Positions 17,888 through 28,200 of a stretch of 64,000 nt of DNA are shown one piece after another (the stretch's first letter is position 1; the number at the start of each line of letters is the position of its first letter). The notes under the pieces were generated by a model. It was not told where the DNA came from, did no database searches, and was given only the letters and a program-made list of their open reading frames with translations. Origin of the DNA: Luteimonas panaciterrae (GTDB lineage Bacteria > Pseudomonadota > Gammaproteobacteria > Xanthomonadales > Xanthomonadaceae); NCBI RefSeq assembly GCF_020511115.1, contig NZ_JAJAVH010000014.1, positions 1-64,000 on the forward strand, given 5' to 3'. The position numbers were made by a program, and so were the translations under genes.

Positions 17888-19072
17888 ATGTCTAGCTTTC
17901 ACGCTCGTGGCATTCGGCTCACATTGCTCTCCGTACTCGTTCTGACACCCACGCTCGACCAAACCGCATACGCGGCCCCACCCTCGCCGCTCTACGGCAT
18001 CGCGTGGGAAGACACCTTCACCGGCACCGCCGTCAACACATCGCTCTGGAACTTTCGCACCGATGCCAAGCGGCTGAGCGTGCAGGAAACGGACAACGCG
18101 GTGATCGTCAACAACCAGCTCAATCTGCTGATGGAAGCCGAGACCAACGTCGTCAACGGCGTTACCTACAACTACACCGGCGGCGGTGTCGTCAGCAAAC
18201 AGAAGTTCGGTTATGGCTACTTCGAAGTTCAGGCGCGCACCACGTCCAATCGCGGCTGGCACAACTCGTTCTGGATGATGGCCGGCGACGGCCAAAGCAC
18301 CTTCGCGGCCGGACGCTGGCTCGAAATCGACCAGTCGGAAATCGACTCGCAGAGCCCGCGCTCCATCCCGAGCGGCCTGCAGATCTGGAATGGTCAGGAA
18401 GGTTCCGGGAACAATACCCCCAGCCGTTGTACGACTTACACCGTGCCCAACGGCGGATCCACTGCGGATGGCCTGCACACCTACGGCGCGGATTGGCGCG
18501 AGGGCGCGATCGACTTCTATTTCGATGGCGTCAAGTACTGCACCCGGAGTTATCCGACGGATACTTATCGCCAGGATCCGATCAATATCTGGCTGACCGC
18601 GCTTGCCTACATCGCGCCGGTGGACACGGGCGGTACCGCTCAGATCTACGACAACGTCCGTTTCTACAAACGCGATCAGTATGTGATGAACGGCCGCTAC
18701 GGTTACAGCGAAAGCGGCGCGGGCTGGGCGGACAGCACCATCACCGGCTTCGGACTGATGCCGCAGCGCTACTCGTGCACCGCCGGCGATGCCGCCGTGT
18801 TCGCGCCCGGTTTCAACCAGTCCGGCAACTATCAGGTCTACATCTACAAGGTGGTCCATCCCAATGCGGACACGCAGGCGGAGATCACGGTTCGCACCGC
18901 ATCGGGTACCCAGACGTCCTCGTTGAATTTCAGGACCGGTAGTTCCGGCTGGGTCGACCTCGGTCAGTACCACTTCAATGAGGCAAGCACCTCTGCTGGA
19001 CAGTCGGTCACGAATACCATCCACACCGGCTGTCAGCGCGCAGGCGCCGTCAAGTTCGTTCGTATCCCCTGA
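17888..19072 (+). CDS. Secreted GH16 endo-glycanase B (paralogue of the upstream copy)
   Basis: A 394-residue paralogue of the preceding protein with the same plan: signal peptide, GH16 domain with intact E-I-D-Q-S-E (E146, D148, E151), and the C-terminal golvesin/Xly-CBD-like sandwich. The signal peptide starts identically ('MSSF.ARGIR') and the leader around the ribosome site (ACAGGAGAAACGCATGTCTA) is unchanged, while the catalytic domain has drifted in surface loops: the segment after 'GLNIWDG/GLQIWNG' differs in length and sequence. This suggests divergence of substrate subsite preference with retained expression. A strong terminator follows the stop. Confidence 0.87.
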   Translation: MSSFHARGIRLTLLSVLVLTPTLDQTAYAAPPSPLYGIAWEDTFTGTAVNTSLWNFRTDAKRLSVQETDNAVIVNNQLNLLMEAETNVVNGVTYNYTGGGVVSKQKFGYGYFEVQARTTSNRGWHNSFWMMAGDGQSTFAAGRWLEIDQSEIDSQSPRSIPSGLQIWNGQEGSGNNTPSRCTTYTVPNGGSTADGLHTYGADWREGAIDFYFDGVKYCTRSYPTDTYRQDPINIWLTALAYIAPVDTGGTAQIYDNVRFYKRDQYVMNGRYGYSESGAGWADSTITGFGLMPQRYSCTAGDAAVFAPGFNQSGNYQVYIYKVVHPNADTQAEITVRTASGTQTSSLNFRTGSSGWVDLGQYHFNEASTSAGQSVTNTIHTGCQRAGAVKFVRIP

Positions 19073-19082
19073 TATGTGCGCG

Positions 19083-19120
19083 GGAAAGGCGCACAGCATC
19101 GGTCTGTGCGCCTTTCCTTT
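19083..19120 (+). terminator. Rho-independent terminator after GH16 gene B
   Basis: A perfect 14-bp stem (19083-19096 with 19104-19117) with a 7-nt loop and a short T-run, 10 bases after the stop. It closes the rightward operon that began at the GH105-like gene. Confidence 0.85.
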
Positions 19121-19304
19121 CGCGCCAGAGCCATCCAGGCGAAGCACGCAGATCCAGATATAAATCTCGTCATACATGCCTATGATCGTAGTCACCGTCG
19201 GTGTGTCACGACATCTCGTGTCGTTGTATCCTCGACAGCCCTCGCCTGATCGATCGCGTTCTGTTTGACGTCGGCGCAGGCTTTTCGCAACGCATGGACA
19301 TCGA

Positions 19305-20162
19305 ATGGATATCGCAATCGCCACCAGTGCCGAACTTCGTGATCTCGCCGAGGATGATCGCGGCCTGCTGACAGCCTTCGCCGCCAGGGGACTCGACGCG
19401 CGCCCCGTGGTCTGGAACGATCCGGCAGCGTCATGGCGTTCCGCGCGCGCCGTCGTCATCCGCTCGACCTGGGATAGTCACCTGCACGCGGCCGCCTTCC
19501 GCGCCTGGGCCGAGACGGTCGAGACGATCTCAGTGCTGCACAACCCCGCGCGGCTGGTGGCATGGAATCTACACAAGGGCTATCTGCGCGAACTGGCGGA
19601 CCAGGGCATCGCGATCACGCCAACCCAATGGTTCGCTCGCGGCAGCGTGCCGAATCTGGAGCGCGTCCTGCGCGAAACCGGATGGTCGCAACTGGTCGTC
19701 AAGCCTGCGATTTCAGCGGGCGCGACCGGCACGCACGTCGTCGATCACGACAATGCCGCTGCGCTGCAACCGGTCGTGGATGCGTTGTCGTCGGAGAACG
19801 ACCTGATGCTGCAGCCGTACCTCAGCACATTCGAGGTGCAAGGCGAACGCTCCTACATCTATATCGATGGCCGGCTCAGCCATGCGGTGCGGCGGCCGCC
19901 GACGTTGACTTCCGCGCGTCGCGGTTTCGAGGAGCCGCAGGCGATCGAAATGCCCGATCCGCGGGAAGTCGCGATCGCCGACACCGTGGCCGCCGCGTTG
20001 CCCGAAGGCTGGCTCTATGCGCGTGTCGACGTCGCCACCGATGACGACGGCCTGGTGCGGGTGCAGGAAGTCGAGCTCATCGAACCATCGCTGTTTCTCG
20101 GATTGGCGCCGGGCGCGACCGAGCGTCTGGCGGATGCCATCATCGCGCGGCTGCAACGCTAA
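19305..20162 (+). CDS. ATP-grasp domain protein (DcsG/RimK-like)
   Basis: A 285-residue ATP-grasp ligase-like protein. The central 'LVVKPAISAGATGTHVV' segment is the glycine-rich ATP-binding loop, 'DLMLQPYLSTFEVQGERSYIYIDGRLSHAV' the following strands, and 'YARVDVATDDDG...QEVELIEPSLF' the metal-binding E-x-E/N region. The overall plan resembles DcsG-like ATP-grasp proteins (O-ureido-D-serine cyclo-ligase family), but that family is annotated widely without proof of substrate. The N-terminal part lacks a clear partner domain. It stands alone between the GH16 operon terminator and a convergent histidine kinase, overlapping the latter by four bases. No strong ribosome site precedes the ATG. Confidence 0.75.
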   Translation: MDIAIATSAELRDLAEDDRGLLTAFAARGLDARPVVWNDPAASWRSARAVVIRSTWDSHLHAAAFRAWAETVETISVLHNPARLVAWNLHKGYLRELADQGIAITPTQWFARGSVPNLERVLRETGWSQLVVKPAISAGATGTHVVDHDNAAALQPVVDALSSENDLMLQPYLSTFEVQGERSYIYIDGRLSHAVRRPPTLTSARRGFEEPQAIEMPDPREVAIADTVAAALPEGWLYARVDVATDDDGLVRVQEVELIEPSLFLGLAPGATERLADAIIARLQR

Positions 20163-21613
20163 TCCCGCTCGGCGGCAATCGATCCGGGCTGCCACGCGGC
20201 AATCCTGTGCTCTCCCGGATCAGGCAAGGCCGCGCCTCCTGGCAGACGGATCCTGAAAGTGGTCCCGATACCGACCTCGCTCTCCACATCGATGTGACCC
20301 GATGCATTGACGAGGAGATCGCGCACCACCGCCAATCCGAGCCCGGTGCCCTCCCCGTTCGGTTTGGTGGTGAAGAACGGCTCGAAGATGCGCGCGCGCA
20401 CCTCTTCGTTCATACCATGACCGGTATCGCTGAGCTCGAGGACGATGGAAGAAACATCGTCCCGCAACTGCTTCAACGCGATCGAGAACCGCCCGCCTTC
20501 AGGCATGGCGTGATCGGCATTGGCCGCGATGTTCAGGATGACCAGTTCGAAATGCGTGCGATCGAAGTGGATCGGAACCGGTCGTTCGGGAAGCGCGAAA
20601 GCGATCTCGACCGCCGGATCGAACAGTTGTCGTAAAGGCAGCTGCATTTCGCGCAGCGCGATGCACGCGTCGAACGTTTCAGGCCGGGCCAGATCCCTGC
20701 GGCTGAAGTTGAGCAGCTTCTGGCTGATCGCCATCGCACGCCGCGCGGCCGAATCCACGCCCCCGAGCATCTTTTGCAGCTCTTCGTCGTCCGAGGCGCG
20801 CCCGGCGAGATTCGAATAGCCCAGGATCAGGCCCAGCAGATGATTGAAATCATGCGCCACGCCGCTGGCCAGGCGGCCGATGGTTTCGACTTTCTGCGCA
20901 TGGATCAGCTGCACCTGCACACGCTCGCGTTCGGCGATCTCGGCCTGCAGCAGCCGGTTGGCCTGTGCGAGCTCGTCGCCGCGGCGCATGGCGACGCCCA
21001 GGCTTTCGCGCAGCGCCGCGATGCTACGGTCAACCACGATCGCGACGAACAGGAAGATGACGGCGCTGATCGCCGCGTCCACGCTCAGATTCATGACCGA
21101 CGCGGCCGCTTCCACCTTGGCCTGCACATCGCGCCAGACGCCGATCGCGAACGCCAGCACGGTCCATCCATACATCAGCCACAACGCGCTGCGATTGACC
21201 ATCAGTCCTGCGATGACCAGCCACATCACCTGCACGGGATGTTCGAAGCGGTTCGCGTCGAAACCGTTGCCCGCGTACGACAGCATCATCGCCACCGCCA
21301 CGACCACCATCAGTTGGCGCACGGCCCATTGCAGGCGGCCATGGCGGATCAGGACGAAACTGAAAATCGCCAGCGCGCTCAGCGCCAGGCTCAAACTCAG
21401 GCTCAACGTCTCGCCGCGACGCCACGGGATGCCGCTCATCAATCGATAGGCCCACGCCAGCGGCGGCAGGACACCGAGCAGCAGCAACACGATCTGCAGC
21501 ATCGGTGCGTTGCGGCGGTCGACGGGATCTTCGATCGGCACGCGCGCCAGCCAGGCGGAGACCGCCCGCCATGGACCCGCACGCCATAGAGGGGCGGAAG
21601 AGCGACTGCTCAT
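20159..21613 (-). CDS. Membrane sensor histidine kinase
   Basis: A 484-residue kinase. About six hydrophobic segments occupy residues 38-194 (roughly 38-56, 68-90, 97-115, 126-140, 143-160, 176-194), with no obvious periplasmic sensor domain. A coiled coil (about 200-240) leads to the phospho-acceptor box 'VAHDFNHLLG' (H254). The ATPase has the N box 'NIAANADHAMPEGG', 'DTGHGM', 'FTTKPNGEGTGLGL' and a final 'GIGTTFRIRLP'. HDFN-type kinases often pair with receiver proteins, but no response-regulator gene is adjacent, so it is an orphan here. Its signal is unknown; the six-helix sensor would suit a membrane-associated cue. Confidence 0.85.
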   Translation of the reverse strand: MSSRSSAPLWRAGPWRAVSAWLARVPIEDPVDRRNAPMLQIVLLLLGVLPPLAWAYRLMSGIPWRRGETLSLSLSLALSALAIFSFVLIRHGRLQWAVRQLMVVVAVAMMLSYAGNGFDANRFEHPVQVMWLVIAGLMVNRSALWLMYGWTVLAFAIGVWRDVQAKVEAAASVMNLSVDAAISAVIFLFVAIVVDRSIAALRESLGVAMRRGDELAQANRLLQAEIAERERVQVQLIHAQKVETIGRLASGVAHDFNHLLGLILGYSNLAGRASDDEELQKMLGGVDSAARRAMAISQKLLNFSRRDLARPETFDACIALREMQLPLRQLFDPAVEIAFALPERPVPIHFDRTHFELVILNIAANADHAMPEGGRFSIALKQLRDDVSSIVLELSDTGHGMNEEVRARIFEPFFTTKPNGEGTGLGLAVVRDLLVNASGHIDVESEVGIGTTFRIRLPGGAALPDPGEHRIAAWQPGSIAAERD

Positions 21614-21770
21614 GGGATTTGTTCCGTATCGCGCCGGACTTTCGCTGCGCGATTGAGTGAGAGGAATATAAACCCCTGGTCACCGGCTTGACACCGCGGG
21701 ACATGTGATCGCGTTCCTAGAAACCGAACGTCATCGGCCGCGATGCGGCCAGTCCTCGATGGAACGGCTG

Positions 21771-21797
21771 CCGGCACCGACCTTCAGTCAGTGCCGG
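21771..21797 (-). terminator. Hairpin downstream of the DUF11 operon
   Basis: On the minus strand an 11-bp stem with one G-U pair and a 5-nt loop forms about 40 bases after the last stop of the operon. There is no U-tract, so it could be a Rho-dependent end or a 3' stabilising structure. Confidence 0.4.
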
Positions 21798-21836
21798 AGC
21801 GATCGAACGCGACGGGGCGGCGTGCGAACGCGGTAA

Positions 21837-24800
21837 TCACGGCTCGCCGGTGGCGGTCACCGTGCAAGTCAAGGTGAACTGCATCGAGCCGCCTGCCGGG
21901 AAGGTGGGAATCGTGATGCCCGATCCCTGCAGATCGGGCACGCTCGGCGAGACCGGACAGACGGCACCACCGGTCGCGGCGCCGCACACGAGTGTTCCGG
22001 CGCTGCAGTCGACGCCCGCGATCACCGGATCGGTCAGCACCGCGCCGTCGCCAGGTCCCGGGCCGTCGTTGTTGACCGTGATCGTGTAGATCACATCGTC
22101 GCCGCTGCGCAGCGTGGCCGGATTGGCGGCCTTGTCGATGCGCAGGTTCACCGTCGGCATGTTGGTGAACGTGCAGACGAAGCTCTCGCCGCTCGCATCG
22201 ATCAGGCTGCCTGGAATCGTGTACGCATTGCCGGAACGGTTCCCCACCGGCGTACCGCTGGAAGTACAGACCACATCGTCAAGCAACCAACCGGTGGGCA
22301 GCGAGTTCTCGGTGATGACGACGTCGGTGCCGAAGGTGCTGACCGTGAAGGGCTCCACCGTGCCGGTCGAGGAAGCATCGCCGTCGACCTGGGCGGGCGT
22401 ATCGGCCGCGGTGGTGGTGACCGTGCCGCTGGTCTGCGTGGTGTTGGTCAGGCCGAAGCCGAACGGCCCGCCCGCGACGACGCGCGTGACCTTGTTCAAG
22501 CTCACCGAAGCGGGATCGCAGACCGTCTGCGGCAGCGCGACCTGTGCCAGGAAGGCCTGTGCGGCTGCCCCCGACTTGACATGCACGATGATCTCGTTGA
22601 GGCCGCTCTGCCACGGGCCAGTCAACGTGCCCGCAGCCTGGTTGCCAGCCTGGTAACCGAGATACAAATAGGGGTCGCTGGCGCCGTAATTGGAATGGAC
22701 GTTTTGCGCCACACCGTTGATCCAAATTTCGTAGATCGCATTGTCACTGTAGAAATCCAGCCTCGGATCGAAAGTCGCCGGATTCGTTCCCGGCAGCAGA
22801 TTGACCCGATAGCGGTAGAAAATATCGTAGTTCACGCCAGTGGGATGAATCGCATCGGCGGCGTGGGAGATCCAGTTGGCATTGCCGTAAGGCGAGGTCA
22901 CGTAGACCGGCGGCGGATTCGTCACCACGACCGCGGTGTTGTAGGTCAACCCGGCCGGCGGCGCGCCGGTGACGGGCGTCGTCGTCAACGCAACCTGCCA
23001 ATAGGTATCCGGACCGGACGGCAGGCGCCCGCCTGCGCCGTCGTAGGCGGTATTGAGCAGGCTGGCATCGCTGGTGCAGCTGATGTTGGCGATGTTGGAG
23101 GACGGCGGCGGGAACTGGGTATCCGTATCGCTCGCGGAATTGTTGGCGGAATTGGAATCGGCCGTGCCGGCCGGCGCGGTCACGGTGGCCGTGTTGGCCA
23201 GATTGCCCGAGAAAGTCGACGGCACGAACAATGTCAGCGTATAGGTCACCGATGCATTGGCGGGCAGATTGGCGGTGGTGTTGATCGCGCCGCTGCCGCT
23301 GGCCGCGCCGCACGCGCCGCCGCCGGTGGCGCTGCCGCAGGTCCAGTTGGCCGAGGTGATGCCGGTCGGCAGCGGGTCGGTCACCTGCGCACCCTGCACG
23401 CCGAACGGCCCGTTGTTCCTGACCACGATGGTGTAGGTGACGTTGGTGCCCGCTGTGTAGGTCGTGCTGTTGTCGGTCTTGGTGATGGCCAGATCGGCCG
23501 GGAAGTTCAACGGGCTGGTCGGGCACTTGGTGCCGTCGCCGGAACCCGCCGGCGCATTGGAGATCAGCGTGCCCCGGCCGGTCGTCGTATCGAACCTGTA
23601 GAAACCACCACTGTTGAGACGGCCGAAGATGCCGTTGCTGGCGCTGATCATCGACCCGAAAGCATCGGCGCCGTTTGCAACCATCGACGGTCCGACCGTG
23701 GTGACGGCACCCGTGGTGGGATTGATGCGGTTGATGTCGTTGGTGAGCTGGTCGTGCGCGTACAGCTGCCCGTTGTACCAAGCGAGGTCCGCCGACGCGA
23801 TGGCACGATTGAGCGTGATCAGAGTTGCCGTTCTCGTGGTGAGATCGACCCGCCACAACTGATTAACGGAAGCATTGTCCTTGATGTAGTAGAAACCGTC
23901 CGCACCCACCTCGCCCGAGGCGATGCCCGTCCCGCTGGCGTTGATCCCGCCGCCGGCGATGGCGCCCACATCCTGCACCACGCCGTTGGCGGCGATACGC
24001 AACAGACGATAAGTGCCGGAGACGTCGTCCCATCGCGTCGCGAAAATATAGTTGCTCGCGGGGTCGTAGCCCATGGCGTTGTAGCCAGAGGAATACGGCG
24101 AACCAATCGCGGGATAGGTGAACGGATTGGTGCTGACGTCGATCCTGTGGAGCTGCGTCGGCACGTTCACGCCCAGGTACATGTCGGCAGTACAGGAGCC
24201 GAAGCTCGGCGGCGTGGCGTTGACGAACGAACACGTGAAGCTCTCGCCGGGCACTACTGCCGTTGCCGGAATCGTGATCTGCCGGCCGCTCAAGGTGCCC
24301 ACCGCCGTGCCTGCGGAGTTCGTGCAACTGGCGGTGCTGAAATTCCACAAGGTGGGCAGCGACGATTCGTTGACAGTGATCGCCACGCCGACGGCGGAAG
24401 CGGTGAAGTCGGTGAGCGCGGCGTTCGGATCGCCATCCACCACCGTCGGCGTGCCGGCGGCGGTGGTCGTGACGCTGGCCGTGGTGCGGCTCGTGTTGGT
24501 CAGGGTGAAGCCGAACGGACCACCCGATCCGTTCTGAGTGGTCTTGGTCAGTGTCACCGTCGGCATGGTGGCCAGCATGACGTCGTCGATACCGAAGTCG
24601 TTGCCGGTGGCAGTGACATTGGCATTGTTGATGCGCAGGTTGACGGATGTGGTCGTGGCGCTCGTGGTGAAGATCACCATGCGCCGGATCCAGGCATTGT
24701 TGGTATCGGGATAAGCGGGATTGACGGTACTGACGACGGTGATCGTGCCGGCGTCCGGCGTGATCGCCTGCGTCAGTACGGGGTCGCTGACCTGGTTGAC

Positions 24801-25259
24801 CACCATCGTCCAGTACGAGAACACATAGGTCCTGTTCGGCTCCACCGTGATCGCGGAAACAGTGCGCCACACCGCCTGGCCGGCAGTGTAGGTGCAGGCT
24901 CCGCCGCCGGCGGTGTTGTGATACAGGTAATGCGTCGACGCGGCGCCGTCGGAAGCGGAGTCGCCACCGGCATTGACGATGGCGCCGTTGAGGCAGGTGT
25001 TGAGCCAGTTGGCATCGGCGGTACTCTGCGCGGTCGGCAGCGTGGTGTTGGCCGAACCGAAGGTCTCGCGAAATACGATCTGCGCCCGTGCCTCACCGCT
25101 CCACAATGAAGTCGCCGCAAGACTTGCGAGCAAGACAATCGCTGCGACCCAGCGTATTGCTCCGCGCCGATGCGTCGCCTGTGTGTTGATTGATGCAGCG
25201 TGGGAAAAATCGCCGATGCCAAGAGCGGCATCGGCCATGCGGGCACAATTGACAGCCAT
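21837..25259 (-). CDS. Large secreted DUF11/SpaA-like multidomain protein
   Basis: About 1140 residues, third gene of a giant-protein operon. A signal anchor or peptide ('WVAAIVLLASLAATSLWSGEARA') ends near residue 59. Domains in order: an N-terminal jelly-roll-like region, a SpaA/prealbumin-like domain (about 230-350, 'KTTQNGSGGPFGFTLTN'), a beta-propeller-like region (about 360-600), a DUF11 domain (about 600-725), an unassigned 190-residue domain, a second SpaA-like domain (about 930-1045) and a final DUF11 domain cut off at 'TVTATGEP' with no anchor. The ATG at 25259 sits two bases after the previous stop, with GGGGAG overlapping that gene. Probably surface-exposed, perhaps adhesive; no enzyme motif seen. 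Confidence 0.75.
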   Translation of the reverse strand: MAVNCARMADAALGIGDFSHAASINTQATHRRGAIRWVAAIVLLASLAATSLWSGEARAQIVFRETFGSANTTLPTAQSTADANWLNTCLNGAIVNAGGDSASDGAASTHYLYHNTAGGGACTYTAGQAVWRTVSAITVEPNRTYVFSYWTMVVNQVSDPVLTQAITPDAGTITVVSTVNPAYPDTNNAWIRRMVIFTTSATTTSVNLRINNANVTATGNDFGIDDVMLATMPTVTLTKTTQNGSGGPFGFTLTNTSRTTASVTTTAAGTPTVVDGDPNAALTDFTASAVGVAITVNESSLPTLWNFSTASCTNSAGTAVGTLSGRQITIPATAVVPGESFTCSFVNATPPSFGSCTADMYLGVNVPTQLHRIDVSTNPFTYPAIGSPYSSGYNAMGYDPASNYIFATRWDDVSGTYRLLRIAANGVVQDVGAIAGGGINASGTGIASGEVGADGFYYIKDNASVNQLWRVDLTTRTATLITLNRAIASADLAWYNGQLYAHDQLTNDINRINPTTGAVTTVGPSMVANGADAFGSMISASNGIFGRLNSGGFYRFDTTTGRGTLISNAPAGSGDGTKCPTSPLNFPADLAITKTDNSTTYTAGTNVTYTIVVRNNGPFGVQGAQVTDPLPTGITSANWTCGSATGGGACGAASGSGAINTTANLPANASVTYTLTLFVPSTFSGNLANTATVTAPAGTADSNSANNSASDTDTQFPPPSSNIANISCTSDASLLNTAYDGAGGRLPSGPDTYWQVALTTTPVTGAPPAGLTYNTAVVVTNPPPVYVTSPYGNANWISHAADAIHPTGVNYDIFYRYRVNLLPGTNPATFDPRLDFYSDNAIYEIWINGVAQNVHSNYGASDPYLYLGYQAGNQAAGTLTGPWQSGLNEIIVHVKSGAAAQAFLAQVALPQTVCDPASVSLNKVTRVVAGGPFGFGLTNTTQTSGTVTTTAADTPAQVDGDASSTGTVEPFTVSTFGTDVVITENSLPTGWLLDDVVCTSSGTPVGNRSGNAYTIPGSLIDASGESFVCTFTNMPTVNLRIDKAANPATLRSGDDVIYTITVNNDGPGPGDGAVLTDPVIAGVDCSAGTLVCGAATGGAVCPVSPSVPDLQGSGITIPTFPAGGSMQFTLTCTVTATGEP

Positions 25260-25261
25260 AT

Positions 25262-28200
25262 TCAGTAGCTCCCCACAAAGTTGAGAAACCAACCTTTGTG
25301 GTCATAGTCGAAATCAGTCAGGTCGTCGCTGAAGTCAGTGAAGTTGTAGCCGGCACCGATCCGCAGATTGCGGCCCAGGTCGCGATCCACGCCAAGAAGC
25401 CATCCTTGGCGCACGCCGCCGTCCTTGACGTCCAACCGGCGATATTCGGCCAACGCATGCCATTTCTGGCGCAGCTCATAACGAATCTGCCCGGCCACGA
25501 AGGTGGTGGCCGAGTCGAACCAGGGACCGGTGCCGCGGCCAAAACGGACTTCACCTTCGCGTCGCGCCAGCTTTCCGGCGAACTCCCAGTGATGATCCAG
25601 CTTGTACACGCCTTCCAGCGACAGGATCTGCGACTTCTGGTCGTAGGTGGCACCGTTGACCTGCGCCAGCGTGGCCAGGTCGTACAGATAGGTGTAGCGA
25701 CCGAACACGCCCCAACGCGTGCTGTTCCACGGTCGCCAGGCGAACCCGAAGTTGCCTTCGATGAACTTCGCGCCGGCGTTCGGATCGATCTCGTCGTCGG
25801 TGTCGGAATAGTTGAAGCGTGCCGCGATGCGCCAGCTCTCGTTGATCTTGTGCAACAGGCGATTCGTGCTCACCCACTGCCGCCGCCGCTCGGCGCCTTC
25901 ATCGCGACGCCATTCCAGCTTGCTCTGCCAGTCGGTGTCGGGTGAAGTGCGGCCGCCGCTGATGCTGACCGCGCGGCGGTCGACTTCACCGCCGTCACTG
26001 TTGGTCAGCTCGCCGTCCGACAGCGTGAAGCCCAGATTCCAACCCTGCGCCGGATAGAAATCCATGCCGAAGGTATGCGCCAGCCCCGATTCCTGCCGGC
26101 TCTTCAGGAACTGGCTTTCGTTGAACAGGTTGATCTGCTGCGACAGCCGCCAGCGCTGTCCGAGCGTCCATCCATTCTGGCGGGTGGGATTGAACAGGGA
26201 ATCGTATTGCGTGCTGTCGGTCGAATAGGTGTAGTTGCCGTACACCGAATGCTCGGGATTGAGCCGGTATTCGGCGTTCACCTGCGCGGCGTCGCCGCGA
26301 TCGCCGTGGGTGACCTCGGCGCCGACCGTGGACAGATCGCCGAACAGATATTTGCCGCCGACGGTGTAGGCGTCGTTGTCGGCGTAGGTACCTTCTTCGT
26401 CGATGGTGAATTGCGCGGTGCCGTACAGGTCCAGCGCCGTGCCGACCTTGTGCGCGTAGCGCAACGCCGCGAGCGTGCCGGACGCGTCGCCCGTCAATCG
26501 CTTTTCCTCGATCCTGCGCAGCTCCGCGGTGAAGGTGTCGAAGTCGGTGGCGCGCCATTCGCCGGTGATCTGTGCCTGATCGAGCGATTCGCCACCACGC
26601 TCGGCTTCGCTGTAGCGCGCGTAGAGGCCGAAGCTGGGCGTGAACTGGCCGAGCAGTTCGACGCCCTGCTCTTCCACGTCCAAGCCCTGATCGAAACGGC
26701 TGACCGAATAGCCGGCACCGACCCGACGCCACCAGGCACCGGCGCTGATGTCACGCGCGGTCCAGCCCAGCTCACGGAAATTGACACGCGCTTCGATCGC
26801 CTTCGCCTCGCCTTCGCGCGGACCGACCGGATTGAGCTGAGTGAAGGTGAAGCCGCCGTTGTCGGAGAAGAACACCGGCGCGCTGAATGATTCGGTCTGG
26901 CTGTACTCAGCCTTCAAGTACGTGCCGCGACCAGCGCGCAACGTGAGGTCGCCCGCGGCCAGCGTGTAATCCTCGCCGGCGCGGTTCTCGTCGACGTAGG
27001 TGGCGCCGACACCGATGTGGTCACCAAACCAGTGCTTCCCACGAAAACCGGCGGTGATCTCGTCGGCGTCGAAGCCGGACGGTACCCACTCGTAATCCGC
27101 GATCAGGCGCTGCTCGTAACCATCGAGCGGCGTGTCGCGCGTGATGGTGCGCAGGTTCTCGCGGGTGATGATCGCCAGCGGCCGCGTCAGCAGGACGCGG
27201 CCCTGCAGTTCGTCGATCTCGTAATCGGCGCCGCGTTGCAGCGTCACCCGGTTCTCGACGCGTCCGGTGGTGATGTCGCGGATTTCGAGCACCACCACGT
27301 CCGAACCCGGCAGCAGGTCGGCATGCTTCAGGTAATACAGACTGCCGCCGGTGCCGATGAACTCGCTGTGGCCGGGCGCGGTCTGCGCCTCGGAACCGAA
27401 AACGCGCAACTCGGTGCCCGGATCGCCCCAGGCGTTGCTGCCGCGCGAGCGCCAGTTGAGCGCCGCGCCATACAGCGAGCGCACATACTGGCCGTATTCG
27501 GTGCCGCTGATTCCCGTGTTGTAATTGCCCCACAGCGCCTGGTTCTTGTCCCAGTCGGCGCGCAGGTAGAAGCGACCCATCGTGTCGACATCGCGATAGG
27601 TGGTGGAGTCGTCGCCGTACACCGGGTAGTACAGATCCGGATCGAGTCGGCGGAAGATGTCCTGCGGATCGGCCTGGCCAAAGCCATCGAACAGATGTTC
27701 CAGATCGCGCTCGGTGGTATCGGCCTGCGCGGTAATCAGGTATTTGCCCTTGAGCTTGGCCTTGCCGTAGAAGGCGAGGCGGCCATCGCTGATCACGTCG
27801 TCGGCGTAGCGGCTGTCGACCGTGAACGGATCGACCGAGCCGCTGATCTTGTTCTGCCACACCGTCACGTCGGCCAGACCGACGCCGAAAAGATAGCGGC
27901 CGGTGACGTCGACGCTCAGCGTATGACGGATGCCCTGCGGATCGCCCGCCGGCTTGCCACCGAGGCCATCACTGCCGCTGCGCAGCTCGACCGCGAAATC
28001 ATGCTTCCCCACCGGCATCAGGTATTCGGCGACGAACTTGCGTTCCAGATCGACCGGATAGCTGTCGCCGTTGATCAGCAGCGTGTATCCCGGCGGCAGG
28101 TTGCGGCCCTGGATGCGGATGCGTGAGCCGTAGATCGGGATGTTCTGCTGGCGCAGGCCGTTGCCGGAGAAGGCCTCGTCGATCAGTTCCTGACTCTGTG

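Larger units (their letters stand above)
16524..19072 (+). repeat. Tandem duplication of a ~1.28-kb unit (GH16 gene plus leader)
   Basis: Two directly adjacent copies, about 16524-17800 and 17804-19072, offset by 1278-1281 bases. Each contains the last few codons of the enolase-superfamily gene, a GC-rich hairpin, the same ribosome site and a complete GH16 gene. In copy 2 the enolase-gene tail (CTCAAGCATCGCGCGTGACG at 17811) is a non-coding relic. This shows that the breakpoint lay inside the 3' end of that gene. Confidence 0.85.

Noticed and set aside
22581-25109. Very long open frame (842 codons) on the plus strand opposite the DUF11-protein gene
   Set aside because: It is rich in Arg/Gly/Asp/His with no domain and mirrors the GC-biased codons of the real gene on the other strand.
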